From the NCBI GenBank assembly GCA_017513195.1, contig JAFXGM010000026.1, positions 1 to 64,000 of the forward strand: a DNA stretch of 64,000 bases, written 5' to 3'. Of this stretch, positions 43,595 to 51,585 are shown in pieces. Positions within the stretch are counted from its first letter, which is position 1. Each line of letters opens with the position of its first letter. Made by a program: the position numbers and the translations under genes. The notes beneath the pieces are model-generated. The model was given only the letters and a program-made list of their open reading frames with translations. It was not told the DNA's origin and did no database searches. Source of the DNA: Clostridia bacterium. GTDB taxonomy: Bacteria; Bacillota; Clostridia; Oscillospirales; Acutalibacteraceae.

Positions 43595-45391
43595 ATGAGA
43601 AAATTTTTGGTATATTTTTTAATCCTATCATTATTACTTGGATTATTGGTGGGTTGTGGTGAGCAAGAAATTGATACCGATACAGCAACGGGCGAAACTG
43701 CAAATCCGGTAGAGGTTGATTTTTCTAATACAGATGCCGATATGTTTACCGAAAGAGATAATACAGTTGAGTATGATCAGAACACAACAGTAAATATCAA
43801 TTTTAGCGAAAACAAAATAACTTCTAGTTCTGATAGTGTTAAAATAACAGGTTCTACTGCAACTATTACAAAAGAGGCTACTTATATTGTTTCTGGCGAG
43901 CTAACTAATGGCATGATAATTGTAAATGCGCCCGATACTGCAAAATTACAAATTGTTTTTAACGGTGCTAGTATTACAAGTGAAACCTCTGCGGCTTTGT
44001 ATATCGCGGAAGCGGATAAGGTGTCTGTAACACTTGCAGAGGGTACTATAAACACGCTTGCCAACGGTGGCGAATTTGTAGCAATAGATGATAATAACAT
44101 CGACGCGGCGTTGTTTTCAAAGCAGGATTTAACATTAAATGGTACAGGTTCGTTAATGGTTACTTCTCCTGCAGGTCATGGCATTGTTAGTAAAGATGAC
44201 CTTGTTATTACGGGAGGAACTTATAATATTAGTTCTGCATCACACGGAATGGATGCCAATGATAGCGTGAGAATAGCTAATGCTAGTATAACTATTGATG
44301 CAGGCAAAGACGCTATTCATTCGGAAAACAGTGACGACTCAACAAAAGGGTTTATTTATATCTCGAGCGGAACCATTAAAGCTGAAGCAGAGGGCGATGG
44401 TATTTCGGCAAGCGCTTATATGCAGATTGCAGACGGTGCAATAGATTTAACCGTAGGTGGCGGTAGTAAAAACGGAACAAAGGAACAATCGGATTATTTT
44501 GGTGGTTTTAAAGGCGGACGTCCAGGCGGAATGCGTCCTGGAGAAACGCAATACGGTAATTCACAAACCGCTACCGAAGACGGTACAAGTATGAAAGGTC
44601 TAAAGTCGGCAAACAGTATGCTGATATCGGGTGGTGATTTTGTTATAAATTCTGCCGATGATACAATACATTCTGATGTTTCTATTATTATTAATGGCGG
44701 TACGTTTTCGCTAGCGTCAGGTGACGATGCAATCCATGCAGAAGAAACATTGAGTATTACTATGGGTAGCATTGATATATCTGAAAGCTATGAAGGATTA
44801 GAGGCTTTGCATATTGATGTACAAGGCGGTGATATAAAGCTTGTGGCTAGTGATGATGGTCTTAATGCGGCAGGCGGTACCGATCAAAGCGGCACGACAG
44901 GTGGTCGAGATGGTATGTTTGGTGGCAGACCCGGTGGTATGGGCGGCGGTATGTCTACAAACTCTAACGGCAGTATTAAAATTTCGGGCGGTAAACTTTA
45001 TATAAACTCATCGGGCGATGGTATAGATGCTAATGGTACTGTTGAAATTAGCGGCGGTTATACTGTAGTTGTAGGCCCAACGCACGGCGATACTGCAACA
45101 CTGGATTACGATAAAACAGCAATTATAACAGGTGGCACGTTCATTGGCACAGGCGCATCGGGAATGGCACAATCGTTTAGTGATTATAATCAGGGTGTAA
45201 TTGCTATAAGTGTGGGCAGTCAATCCGCCGGCACAAAAATTCTTCTCAAAGATTCAAATGGCAACACAATGGTTTCACACGAACCCGAGCTTGATTTTGC
45301 TGTTGTGATTTTATCAAGTCCCGAGATTGAAACGGGTGAGACATATTCTCTTACTATAGGTTCCCAAACAGAAGATATCGAAGCTCAATAA
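43595..45391 (+). CDS. Cthe_2159-like beta-helix carbohydrate-binding lipoprotein
   Basis: The 598-aa protein starts with a lipoprotein signal (LLVGC, lipidated Cys21) and an acidic linker. A long right-handed beta-helix follows, with recurrent S-G-G-x-x-x-I/V turns such as ISGGDFVINSADD, INGGTFSLASGDDAIH and ISGGKLYINSSGDGID. Cthe_2159 of Clostridium thermocellum has this fold and binds cellulose and polygalacturonate. Two Gly/Arg/Met-rich loops (near residues 305-320 and 435-452) look like flexible inserts. It is the last gene of the VTC-DUF4956 operon and likely sits on the outer face of the membrane. Confidence 0.85.
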   Translation: MRKFLVYFLILSLLLGLLVGCGEQEIDTDTATGETANPVEVDFSNTDADMFTERDNTVEYDQNTTVNINFSENKITSSSDSVKITGSTATITKEATYIVSGELTNGMIIVNAPDTAKLQIVFNGASITSETSAALYIAEADKVSVTLAEGTINTLANGGEFVAIDDNNIDAALFSKQDLTLNGTGSLMVTSPAGHGIVSKDDLVITGGTYNISSASHGMDANDSVRIANASITIDAGKDAIHSENSDDSTKGFIYISSGTIKAEAEGDGISASAYMQIADGAIDLTVGGGSKNGTKEQSDYFGGFKGGRPGGMRPGETQYGNSQTATEDGTSMKGLKSANSMLISGGDFVINSADDTIHSDVSIIINGGTFSLASGDDAIHAEETLSITMGSIDISESYEGLEALHIDVQGGDIKLVASDDGLNAAGGTDQSGTTGGRDGMFGGRPGGMGGGMSTNSNGSIKISGGKLYINSSGDGIDANGTVEISGGYTVVVGPTHGDTATLDYDKTAIITGGTFIGTGASGMAQSFSDYNQGVIAISVGSQSAGTKILLKDSNGNTMVSHEPELDFAVVILSSPEIETGETYSLTIGSQTEDIEAQ

Positions 45392-45430
45392 AAAGACAAG
45401 GCTGATATATATCAGCCTTGTCTTTTTATT
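45387..45430. terminator. Bidirectional terminator overlapping both convergent stop codons
   Basis: A perfect 22-bp palindrome is centred at 45408/45409. It includes AAAAAGACAAGGCTGATA and its complement. The stops of the beta-helix gene and of the DapA-family gene lie within it. Confidence 0.92.
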
Positions 45431-46469
45431 GTTTTGATATAAATTCTTTTACAAAATCATCGTCAGCGATTTCGGGGTAGCAGTTCCAAAGTCGGTCAAT
45501 TTCTTCTGCCTGACCGTCTGATAACACTTCATTTGGGTTAAGGCAATGAAGGCTTGTCATAAGACCTTGCTTTTTAAGAACATAATGAAGACCGGGAATA
45601 CAGCCTGCAAAGCGGTTTGCCACGTCAAATACAGCGCCGTTTGCTTCGGTTAGATGCTCGTCTATTGTAAGCAACTCAGCGTCAATTTTACCGCTTTGCT
45701 GACATTCTTTACAGCGGTTAAAGATTTCTACTGCGCGATTGGTCCAAATCGACCACTGACCCAAAAGACCGCCTACAAAGTATTTTGTTTTACCATCGTG
45801 GTTAAATGGAGTAAGTAGATCCATAATAATGTGGTCGTCGTTACCGGTGTATAGCGCTACCTCGTCACAGCGTGATGAAAGCATTACGCCTTTTACAAGA
45901 TCCTGTGTGCGATAACGGTCAAAGCAAGCGCATTTAATTGCTACAACGTTCTCTATATCGGCAAGGCGAGTCCAATACTCTTTAGAAAGCTTGCGACCAC
46001 CAACAGCTTCTTGTAAGTAAAAACCAATAACAGGCATAATCTTTGCTACTGCGCGTGTACGCTCAAGTAATTGCTCTTCGGTCCAATCATTAAGGCCGCC
46101 GGGGCTTAACAGTACTGCGTCAAAGCCAAGCTGTTTTGTAAGTTCTGCTTCGCGGCATGCCTGCTCAATTCCACCACATACACCCGATATACGAACCAAG
46201 GTTTTACCTGTTTCTTTCTCATAATTTTCCATTTCGGCAATAACTGTTTCGAGTACGGGGCGGAATAAATTATGCTCGGGGTCGCGTATTTCAAACTGAG
46301 TGCTGTGTACTGCCGCTGCAACACCGCCCGAACCGGCTGCCATATAGTAACGAACCATTTTGGCTTGTGTGGCGGGGTCAAATTTGCGGTTTTCGTCAAG
46401 AGCGAGGGGAATAGCAGGAATAACCGTACCATTATTTAAAATTTCTAGTGCTTTTTCGTGTCTATTCAT
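45426..46469 (-). CDS. Dihydrodipicolinate synthase (DapA)/N-acetylneuraminate lyase family protein
   Basis: The 347-aa TIM-barrel aldolase opens with GTVIPAIPLALDENRKFD. It has the Schiff-base Lys in VVAIKCACFDRYRT (about residue 175) and a Tyr in IGFYLQEAVGG. It is about 50 residues longer than classical DapA, mostly C-terminal. It is the last gene of a four-gene minus-strand operon with an M20 amidohydrolase, a TetR regulator and an NAD-dependent epimerase-like protein. A catabolic 2-keto-acid aldolase is more likely than lysine synthesis. Substrate unknown. The ATG overlaps the upstream stop by one base. Confidence 0.83.
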   Translation of the reverse strand: MNRHEKALEILNNGTVIPAIPLALDENRKFDPATQAKMVRYYMAAGSGGVAAAVHSTQFEIRDPEHNLFRPVLETVIAEMENYEKETGKTLVRISGVCGGIEQACREAELTKQLGFDAVLLSPGGLNDWTEEQLLERTRAVAKIMPVIGFYLQEAVGGRKLSKEYWTRLADIENVVAIKCACFDRYRTQDLVKGVMLSSRCDEVALYTGNDDHIIMDLLTPFNHDGKTKYFVGGLLGQWSIWTNRAVEIFNRCKECQQSGKIDAELLTIDEHLTEANGAVFDVANRFAGCIPGLHYVLKKQGLMTSLHCLNPNEVLSDGQAEEIDRLWNCYPEIADDDFVKEFISKQ

Positions 46470-47500
46470 TAGTATTTACCGTCTCTTTCTTCAAAGTGTG
46501 TTGGTTTGCCAAGACTTTTACCACCTTGTAGCAGCCACTCGGCTTGCCATTTAATAAGCGTATCAAGGCTAACGGTTGGGTAGCCAAACATACTAAACAT
46601 TTTGCCAGCGTTGTTAAGATAGGCTGTATCAGCCTCATCGCCAACAAATTGAACTTCTTTGCCAAGTAATGCGGCTAACTTTTGTGCAGTGACCTTAACA
46701 CCTGCGGTTTCGGGACCTGTAACATTTACTATGTTCATTTCGGGGCTTGTATGTAAAAGCAGGCGAATAGCGGCTTCATTAGCATCCTTTTGCCAAATGC
46801 AGTTAAAGCTTGGCATTGCGGCAAGGTTAATGGGTTTGTCAGCAAGAATAGACTGAGCAATATCGTGCAGCACACCATACTGTAAATCGATGGCGTAGTT
46901 AAGTCGCATAATGCATACGCTTGTTCCCAGTGCCTTTGCTGCATATTCAAATGCGCGCTCGCGTGCAAGGCAAGACATAGGATATTCACCAACAGGCTCG
47001 GGTTTTACGTCTTCGGTAACACCACCGCTACAGGTTGGAACCTTAGGATAAAGATTACCGCTTGAAAATACAACAATTTTAGATTTCCTAAAGCGTTTTG
47101 CCGTCATACAAGGCAGCCAAGAATTCATACCCCAGGTAAGATATTCGCTACCGTCGGTACCAAATTTTCTACCCGCCATAAAGATTATGTTTTCGCAATC
47201 GGGAAGTGATTCTAGTGCACCATCTTGAAGTAAATCGGCACAAATTACCGTAACGCCCTGTGCTTCTAATTTTGCAATAAGCTCTTTATCAGAAAAACGG
47301 GAAACGGCATATACCTTTTTATTGATACCGGCACCCTTTATTGCTTTTGCGGCAAGTGTGCAGATGTCAGGGCCCATTTTACCACCAGCACCAAGTACCA
47401 TAATATCGCCATCCATTTTGGCAATATCGCTTATAAGCGCTTCACTTGGTGTGGTAAGCAATTCGTTTAAAATTTCGGGGTTCCAATTAAAGTTACTCAT
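46469..47500 (-). CDS. NAD-dependent epimerase/dehydratase-like (extended SDR) protein
   Basis: The 343-aa protein has a Rossmann start displaced by a ~30-residue N-terminal extension: IMVLGAGGKMGPDICTLAA, an SDR G-x-x-G-x-x-G variant. VVFSSGNLYP and GEYPMSCLARERAFEYAAK correspond to the active-site strand and Tyr helix. The usual Y-x-x-x-K Lys is replaced (Y-P-M-S-C), so classical SDR chemistry is doubtful. It lies between the TetR and DapA-family genes, with AAGGAG before the ATG and a 1-nt overlap downstream. Probably acts on a sugar-acid-like intermediate of the operon. Confidence 0.78.
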   Translation of the reverse strand: MSNFNWNPEILNELLTTPSEALISDIAKMDGDIMVLGAGGKMGPDICTLAAKAIKGAGINKKVYAVSRFSDKELIAKLEAQGVTVICADLLQDGALESLPDCENIIFMAGRKFGTDGSEYLTWGMNSWLPCMTAKRFRKSKIVVFSSGNLYPKVPTCSGGVTEDVKPEPVGEYPMSCLARERAFEYAAKALGTSVCIMRLNYAIDLQYGVLHDIAQSILADKPINLAAMPSFNCIWQKDANEAAIRLLLHTSPEMNIVNVTGPETAGVKVTAQKLAALLGKEVQFVGDEADTAYLNNAGKMFSMFGYPTVSLDTLIKWQAEWLLQGGKSLGKPTHFEERDGKY

Positions 47501-47501
47501 A

Positions 47502-48122
47502 TTAATTCTCCTTTATTAAATATGAAGTTATTAGTTCAATTGTATGTTGTTTTCTTGTTTCAATGGTTTCTTTACTTGTAAGGTCGGTATTAAAAAGTCG
47601 AGATAGTGTATACTGGTTTGAAAAATTGGCAAAGCAGGTAGTAATCATAGAAAGAACAACCTGGAATGAATCTATATCGTCTTTAAATACGCCGCAAGAT
47701 TTTCCGCTTTCAATAGCAGTTATAAAGTACTTAATAGATTTACGCTCTATTATGTCTTTTTCTATTTTGTTAAGATAACTACCTTTATTAAGGTTTTCCC
47801 ACATTAGAATGTTTACAAAATCGGGGTTATTATATAGAAAATCAAAATAGGTTGAAATGATTTTTTCTATAAGAGAAATGCCTTGCAAATTTTGTTTTAT
47901 AAGGTTGTTTTCTACATCTTCCATTTTAGAGTAGGTGTTTAAAAGCACCTGATTATAAAGCGCTTCTTTATCACCAAAATATGCGTAAATCATTCGCTTG
48001 TTTATATCGGCCTTGGCGGCAATCTCGTCAACACGTGCGCCAAAAAAGCCTTTGCCAGCAAATTCGGCTTCAGCGGCTCGTAAAATTGCGGCTTTGCTTT
48101 TGTCGGGATTTCTTTCTTTCAA
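47502..48122 (-). CDS. TetR-family transcriptional regulator
   Basis: The 206-aa protein has an N-terminal TetR HTH: KAAILRAAEAEFAGKGFFGA, VDEIAAKADINKRMIYAYFG and DKEALYNQVL. A helical ligand domain follows. The start is TTG at 48122, which overlaps the upstream TGA (TTGA) and lies 10 nt from GGGGGG. The upstream TTG at 48140 would sit in that ribosome site. It is encoded inside the operon it probably controls. A perfect palindrome at the operon promoter is the likely operator. Confidence 0.9.
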   Translation of the reverse strand: MKERNPDKSKAAILRAAEAEFAGKGFFGARVDEIAAKADINKRMIYAYFGDKEALYNQVLLNTYSKMEDVENNLIKQNLQGISLIEKIISTYFDFLYNNPDFVNILMWENLNKGSYLNKIEKDIIERKSIKYFITAIESGKSCGVFKDDIDSFQVVLSMITTCFANFSNQYTLSRLFNTDLTSKETIETRKQHTIELITSYLIKEN

Positions 48123-49210
48123 GATAGTTCGTCCCCCCAATTATAGTTTGCAATTTTAAGCCAAAGATCTGTACCTATTGGCAAAACGTCGGTTGGTACA
48201 AAAAACTTTTCATTATGAAGTGGGGGATTATCGCCAATACCCAGCCATAGCATGCATGAAGGCGCATAGTCGCCAAAAAGCGCAAAATCTTCACCCGCTA
48301 AGGTGGATGTGGCGTTATCTTGTACGCCGAAATTGTTTGCTAATGCGGATACAAGTTTTTCGTTATTGTAAACGGGTGGACAACCACCGTCATAGGTAAT
48401 GTCGGGGCACGTTCCGTATTTGTTTGCAATATTGTGCGCGGTTTTTTCTATCAAGGCTTTAATACCTTCTCTATGTTCTACTGAATAGGTGCGGATTGTG
48501 CCATATATTTCAGAATAGTCGGGTACAATGTTATGTAAATGACCGCTATGAATACTGCCGCAAAAAAGCATAGCCTCGTTATTGGTAGCATTTTTATTTA
48601 TATCAGGAAAAGCAGACACCATATCAACTGCCGAAAGCAGTGCGTTGTTGCCTTTTTCTTGACAAGAGCAGTGCGAGCTTTTGCCATAAAATTTTAGCTT
48701 TAAAAAGTCGCTTGATGCCATCAATGCGCCACGTTTCGTCGCAACTTGTCCAAAAGGAACGCCCGGCCACACGTGCATAGCAAAGCAGGCAATTAAATTG
48801 TTAGGAATAACAGTGTTAATTATCTTTGCTGCCCCCGTGGTTGTTTCCTCGGCGGGCTGAAAAACGAAACGAATATTATATGGCAAATCTTTACCGTAAA
48901 GCTCTCTAGCCGCGGCTAAAAGCATAGCGCTATGCGCGTCGTGTCCACAAGCGTGCATAACACCCTCGTTTTGGGACGCGTAGGAAAGACCGCTATCTTC
49001 ATTAATTGGTAATGCGTCAATATCTGCTCTAAAAAGTAGCCAGGGCAATTTTTTATCAGTAATTAAATCAGCATATACCCCTGTATCACCAACAACGATA
49101 GGTGAATAACCTATGTTTGCCAACGTATCATATATATATTTAGATGTCTTGAATTCTTTTTCGGATATTTCGGGTATTTTATGCAAATTTTTATAATGCT
49201 CTAAAGCCAA
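48119..49210 (-). CDS. M20-family amidohydrolase/deacetylase
   Basis: The 363-aa dizinc hydrolase has FRADIDALPINED (metal-ligand Asp), MHACGHDAHSAMLLAAA (His ligands), FQPAEETTTGAAK (Glu pair), AMHVWPGVPFGQ and the dimerisation domain. The family hydrolyses N-acyl amino acids (hippurate hydrolase, N-acetyl-diaminopimelate or indole-acetyl-amino-acid hydrolase). It starts at TTG with GGAGGTG 8 nt upstream and is the first gene of a TetR-controlled operon. The mixed operon suggests deacylation of an amino compound before epimerase and aldolase steps. Confidence 0.88.
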   Translation of the reverse strand: MALEHYKNLHKIPEISEKEFKTSKYIYDTLANIGYSPIVVGDTGVYADLITDKKLPWLLFRADIDALPINEDSGLSYASQNEGVMHACGHDAHSAMLLAAARELYGKDLPYNIRFVFQPAEETTTGAAKIINTVIPNNLIACFAMHVWPGVPFGQVATKRGALMASSDFLKLKFYGKSSHCSCQEKGNNALLSAVDMVSAFPDINKNATNNEAMLFCGSIHSGHLHNIVPDYSEIYGTIRTYSVEHREGIKALIEKTAHNIANKYGTCPDITYDGGCPPVYNNEKLVSALANNFGVQDNATSTLAGEDFALFGDYAPSCMLWLGIGDNPPLHNEKFFVPTDVLPIGTDLWLKIANYNWGDELS

Positions 49211-49226
49211 GATAATGACACCTCCA

Positions 49227-49250
49227 ACAAGTAACCGTTTAGTTACTTGT
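49227..49250. promoter_or_regulatory. TetR-type palindromic operator
   Basis: ACAAGTAAC (49227-49235), a 6-bp spacer and GTTACTTGT (49242-49250) form a perfect 9-bp inverted repeat. It directly abuts the -10 of the operon that encodes a TetR regulator. Confidence 0.75.
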
Positions 49251-49279
49251 ATTCTAACATTATTTTACGTATTTGTCAA
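49251..49279 (-). promoter_or_regulatory. Promoter of the M20-TetR-epimerase-DapA operon
   Basis: Minus strand: TTGACA (49274-49279), 17 bp, TAGAAT (49251-49256). Confidence 0.85.
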
Positions 49280-49280
49280 G

Positions 49281-49312
49281 AAAAATAAAAGACGGCTTAA
49301 AAGCCGTCTTTT
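49281..49312 (-). terminator. Terminator of the Cys-rich small-protein gene
   Basis: GACGGCTT/AAGCCGTC with a two-base loop, flanked by A4 and T4. It separates this gene from the promoter of the M20 operon. Confidence 0.85.
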
Positions 49313-49331
49313 ACTAGTTGTATGGATTTTA

Positions 49332-49469
49332 TTAGCAACCGCAACCGTTGTTGCAACCACAGCCACAACCATTATCAGCTGTGTTTGTGTTGTTACCGCA
49401 GCAGCAGAACAAGAGGATAAGAATGATAATCCAAGTACAACCGCAACCACCAAAACCATTATTACACAT
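49332..49469 (-). CDS. 45-aa cysteine-rich single-span small protein
   Basis: The ATG is preceded by AAAGGAGGTC and the frame is followed by TAA and a clear terminator. The protein begins MCNNGFGGCGC, has a short hydrophobic span TWIIILILLF, then CCCG, and ends in GCGCGC and NNGCGC repeats. Eleven of 45 residues are Cys. It resembles short 'high-cysteine' proteins annotated in Clostridia and, loosely, YjcZ-like spore proteins. A spore-coat, metal-binding or membrane-associated role is possible but unproven. A CATAGTA sequence upstream resembles a forespore -10 but lacks a convincing -35. Confidence 0.75.
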   Translation of the reverse strand: MCNNGFGGCGCTWIIILILLFCCCGNNTNTADNGCGCGCNNGCGC

Positions 49470-49551
49470 ATTAAAGACCTCCTTTTTTGTCTTTCATCAC
49501 ATACTATGTAAAATGCAAAAAAGGTGTTACAAAATAAATTTAAAAATATTT

Positions 49552-49600
49552 ATTGACTTTTACTGACTTTCGTTTTATAATAAAGTCAAAGAAGGTCAAA
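49552..49600. promoter_or_regulatory. ctsR promoter with two opposed CtsR boxes
   Basis: The promoter is TTGACT (49553-49558), 17 bp, TATAAT (49576-49581). Box 1, plus strand, is AGTCAAA-GAA-GGTCAAA (49584-49600). Box 2, minus strand, is AGTCAGT-AAA-AGTCAAT (49552-49568) and covers the -35. Both match the CtsR heptad direct repeat with a 3-bp spacer. Confidence 0.85.
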
Positions 49601-49626
49601 TTCTATATTCAGAGGGGAAAAGGAAT

Positions 49627-50079
49627 ATGAAAATAAGCGATTTAATTACAAGCGAGATATTGCGAATGTTAAATGAGTCGGACGAAAATACTGCCGAGAT
49701 ACAGCGAAATGATTTTGCCAGTCTTATAGGTTGTGCACCCAGTCAGATAAACTATGTATTATCTTCACGCTTTACACCCGAGCACGGTTATATTATAGAA
49801 AGTCGTCGCGGTGGTGGCGGTTATATAAAAATCAGACGCGTTGTTATGCGTAAATCTACCGCCTTTATGCATATAATTAACTCAATAGGCGACAGTATTG
49901 ATATGATGAGTGCGCGTATAGTTATAGAAAACTGTTTGCAGTCAGAGCTTATAACCAAAGAAACCGCAAGAGTGATGTATGCTGCGCTTTCAAACAACGT
50001 TATGCGCAGTGTGCCCGTCATTTTACAAGACAGCCTACGCGCTGCCATACTTAAAGAAATGCTACTTGTTCAAATTTGA
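49627..50079 (+). CDS. ctsR: Class III stress-gene repressor CtsR
   Basis: The 150-aa protein has a winged HTH with the beta-wing SRRGGGGYIKIRR (about residues 58-70), the tetraglycine loop that reads the operator. It is preceded by CAPSQINYVLSSRFTPEHGY. CtsR represses clp genes at normal temperature and is inactivated by McsB. It heads ctsR-mcsA-mcsB-clpC, and its operators surround its own promoter. Confidence 0.96.
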   Translation: MKISDLITSEILRMLNESDENTAEIQRNDFASLIGCAPSQINYVLSSRFTPEHGYIIESRRGGGGYIKIRRVVMRKSTAFMHIINSIGDSIDMMSARIVIENCLQSELITKETARVMYAALSNNVMRSVPVILQDSLRAAILKEMLLVQI

Positions 50080-50092
50080 GAGGGATGATTTT

Positions 50093-50575
50093 ATGTTGTG
50101 TGAAAAATGTGGTGTCAACAACGCTACAACACATATACGTACCATTATAAACGGAGTCGTGCACGAAAAGCATCTTTGCAGTCACTGTGCGGCAACTGAG
50201 TCAAAATATGAGACAAAAGATAATAATTTAGCCCAGATATTAGGTAATATGTTTGGTAATGCATCACAAAACAGTCAAAGTGCTGTTACGCGCTGCGGTT
50301 GTTGCGGCTCCACTTACGAAGACATAGCCGAAAGCGGCAGATGCGGCTGCCCCGAGTGCTACACGACCTTTTACAATCAGTTTTTGCCGCAACTAAAAAG
50401 AATACATGGCAGTACAGATTATACTGGTAAAAAAATTAATGTTACTGAAAAAAAGACTCTTGAATCAATTCGCGAACTTGATGTTACTTTAAAAAAACTT
50501 ATCGATGAAGAAAAATATGAACAAGCAGCAATTGTTCGAGATGAAATTAAAAAATTGAAAGAAGGTGCGCTATGA
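50093..50575 (+). CDS. mcsA: McsA, zinc-binding activator of the McsB arginine kinase
   Basis: The 160-aa protein has the Cys pairs CEKCG...CSHCA and CGCCG...CGCPEC, which form zinc knuckles. It ends in a UVR-like helix, LKKLIDEEKYEQAAIVRDEI. McsA binds and stimulates McsB and modulates CtsR. ATG at 50093 follows GAGAGGGATGA. It overlaps mcsB by 4 nt (ATGA). Confidence 0.93.
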   Translation: MLCEKCGVNNATTHIRTIINGVVHEKHLCSHCAATESKYETKDNNLAQILGNMFGNASQNSQSAVTRCGCCGSTYEDIAESGRCGCPECYTTFYNQFLPQLKRIHGSTDYTGKKINVTEKKTLESIRELDVTLKKLIDEEKYEQAAIVRDEIKKLKEGAL

Positions 50576-51570
50576 GTTGTTGGTTTAATCCATACAAACC
50601 TCAAAGCACAATTGCTATAAGTACGCGCATACGACTAGCTCGAAATATTATGGGTATTCCTTTTCCATCACGAATGTCACCTGAACAATTTAAAACTGTT
50701 AATGATTTAGTGAGAAGTGCGATTTGTGATTGTGAAGAACCTATTGCTAAAAATTTAAAGTATATTTCTATGAATGATATTCCCCAAATTGAGCGTTTTG
50801 CAATGGTAGAACGACATATTATAAGCAAAAATTTTGCTTCAAATTATCAAAATAGGGCAATAATTATTTCAGAAGATGAAAGCATTTGCGTAATGCTTGG
50901 CGAAGAGGATCACATAAGAATTCAAGTTTTGTTTGATGGTATGCAGCTAGAAAGAGCTTATAATATTGCAAATAGTATTGATAAAATTTTATGTAATAGA
51001 CTAAATATTGCATTTGATTCGCGTATCGGATTTTTAACTGCGTGTCCTACAAATGTCGGAACAGGCTTGCGAGCTTCGGTAATGTTACATCTGCCAATGA
51101 TTGGCGATAATATGAAAAATTTTTCAAATATCATAAACCAAAATGGATTTACTATACGCGGTATGTACGGTGAAGGTACTAAGGCGCTAGCTTCGCTTTA
51201 CCAAATTTCAAATCAAAAAACACTTGGTATGAGCGAAAATGATGCAATCAAAAACTTGAAAATAATTACCCAAAAAGCTCTTGAAAAGGAAAATACAGCA
51301 AGAAGAGGTATAAACAAATTATGGTTAGAAGATAAGGTTATGCGCTCATATGGTGTTTTGAAAAATGCCAGATTATTAACCAGTGAAGAACTTTTGTCAA
51401 GAATAAGCGATGTAATTTTGGGTGTTGGTATGGGTGTTGTGGAATCCAAAATATGGCCAATTGAATTATTGGTAAATACTCAACCCAATATGCTTATGAA
51501 AAAGCTTGGCGAAATGTCACCCAAATCACGCGATATAGAACGTGCAAATATGGTCAGAGATTTGCTTTAA
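50572..51570 (+). CDS. mcsB: Protein arginine kinase McsB
   Basis: The 332-aa phosphagen-kinase-fold enzyme has the nucleotide-binding STRIRLARN near residue 20, IMLGEEDHIRI-type loop (here VMLGEEDHIRIQ) and LTACPTNVGTGLRASVMLHLP with the catalytic Cys. It phosphorylates Arg on CtsR and on clients for ClpCP. It is about 30 residues shorter than Bacillus McsB, mainly at the C-terminal end. Coupled to mcsA by ATGA; clpC follows after 15 nt. Confidence 0.94.
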   Translation: MSCWFNPYKPQSTIAISTRIRLARNIMGIPFPSRMSPEQFKTVNDLVRSAICDCEEPIAKNLKYISMNDIPQIERFAMVERHIISKNFASNYQNRAIIISEDESICVMLGEEDHIRIQVLFDGMQLERAYNIANSIDKILCNRLNIAFDSRIGFLTACPTNVGTGLRASVMLHLPMIGDNMKNFSNIINQNGFTIRGMYGEGTKALASLYQISNQKTLGMSENDAIKNLKIITQKALEKENTARRGINKLWLEDKVMRSYGVLKNARLLTSEELLSRISDVILGVGMGVVESKIWPIELLVNTQPNMLMKKLGEMSPKSRDIERANMVRDLL

Positions 51571-51585
51571 AGGAGGTTTTTAAGA

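Noticed and set aside
49215-49511. 98-aa and 72-aa plus-strand frames and a 64-aa minus frame near 49300
   Set aside because: They are shadows of the 45-aa Cys-rich gene, with Thr/Ala runs produced by its Gly-Cys codons, and no ribosome sites.
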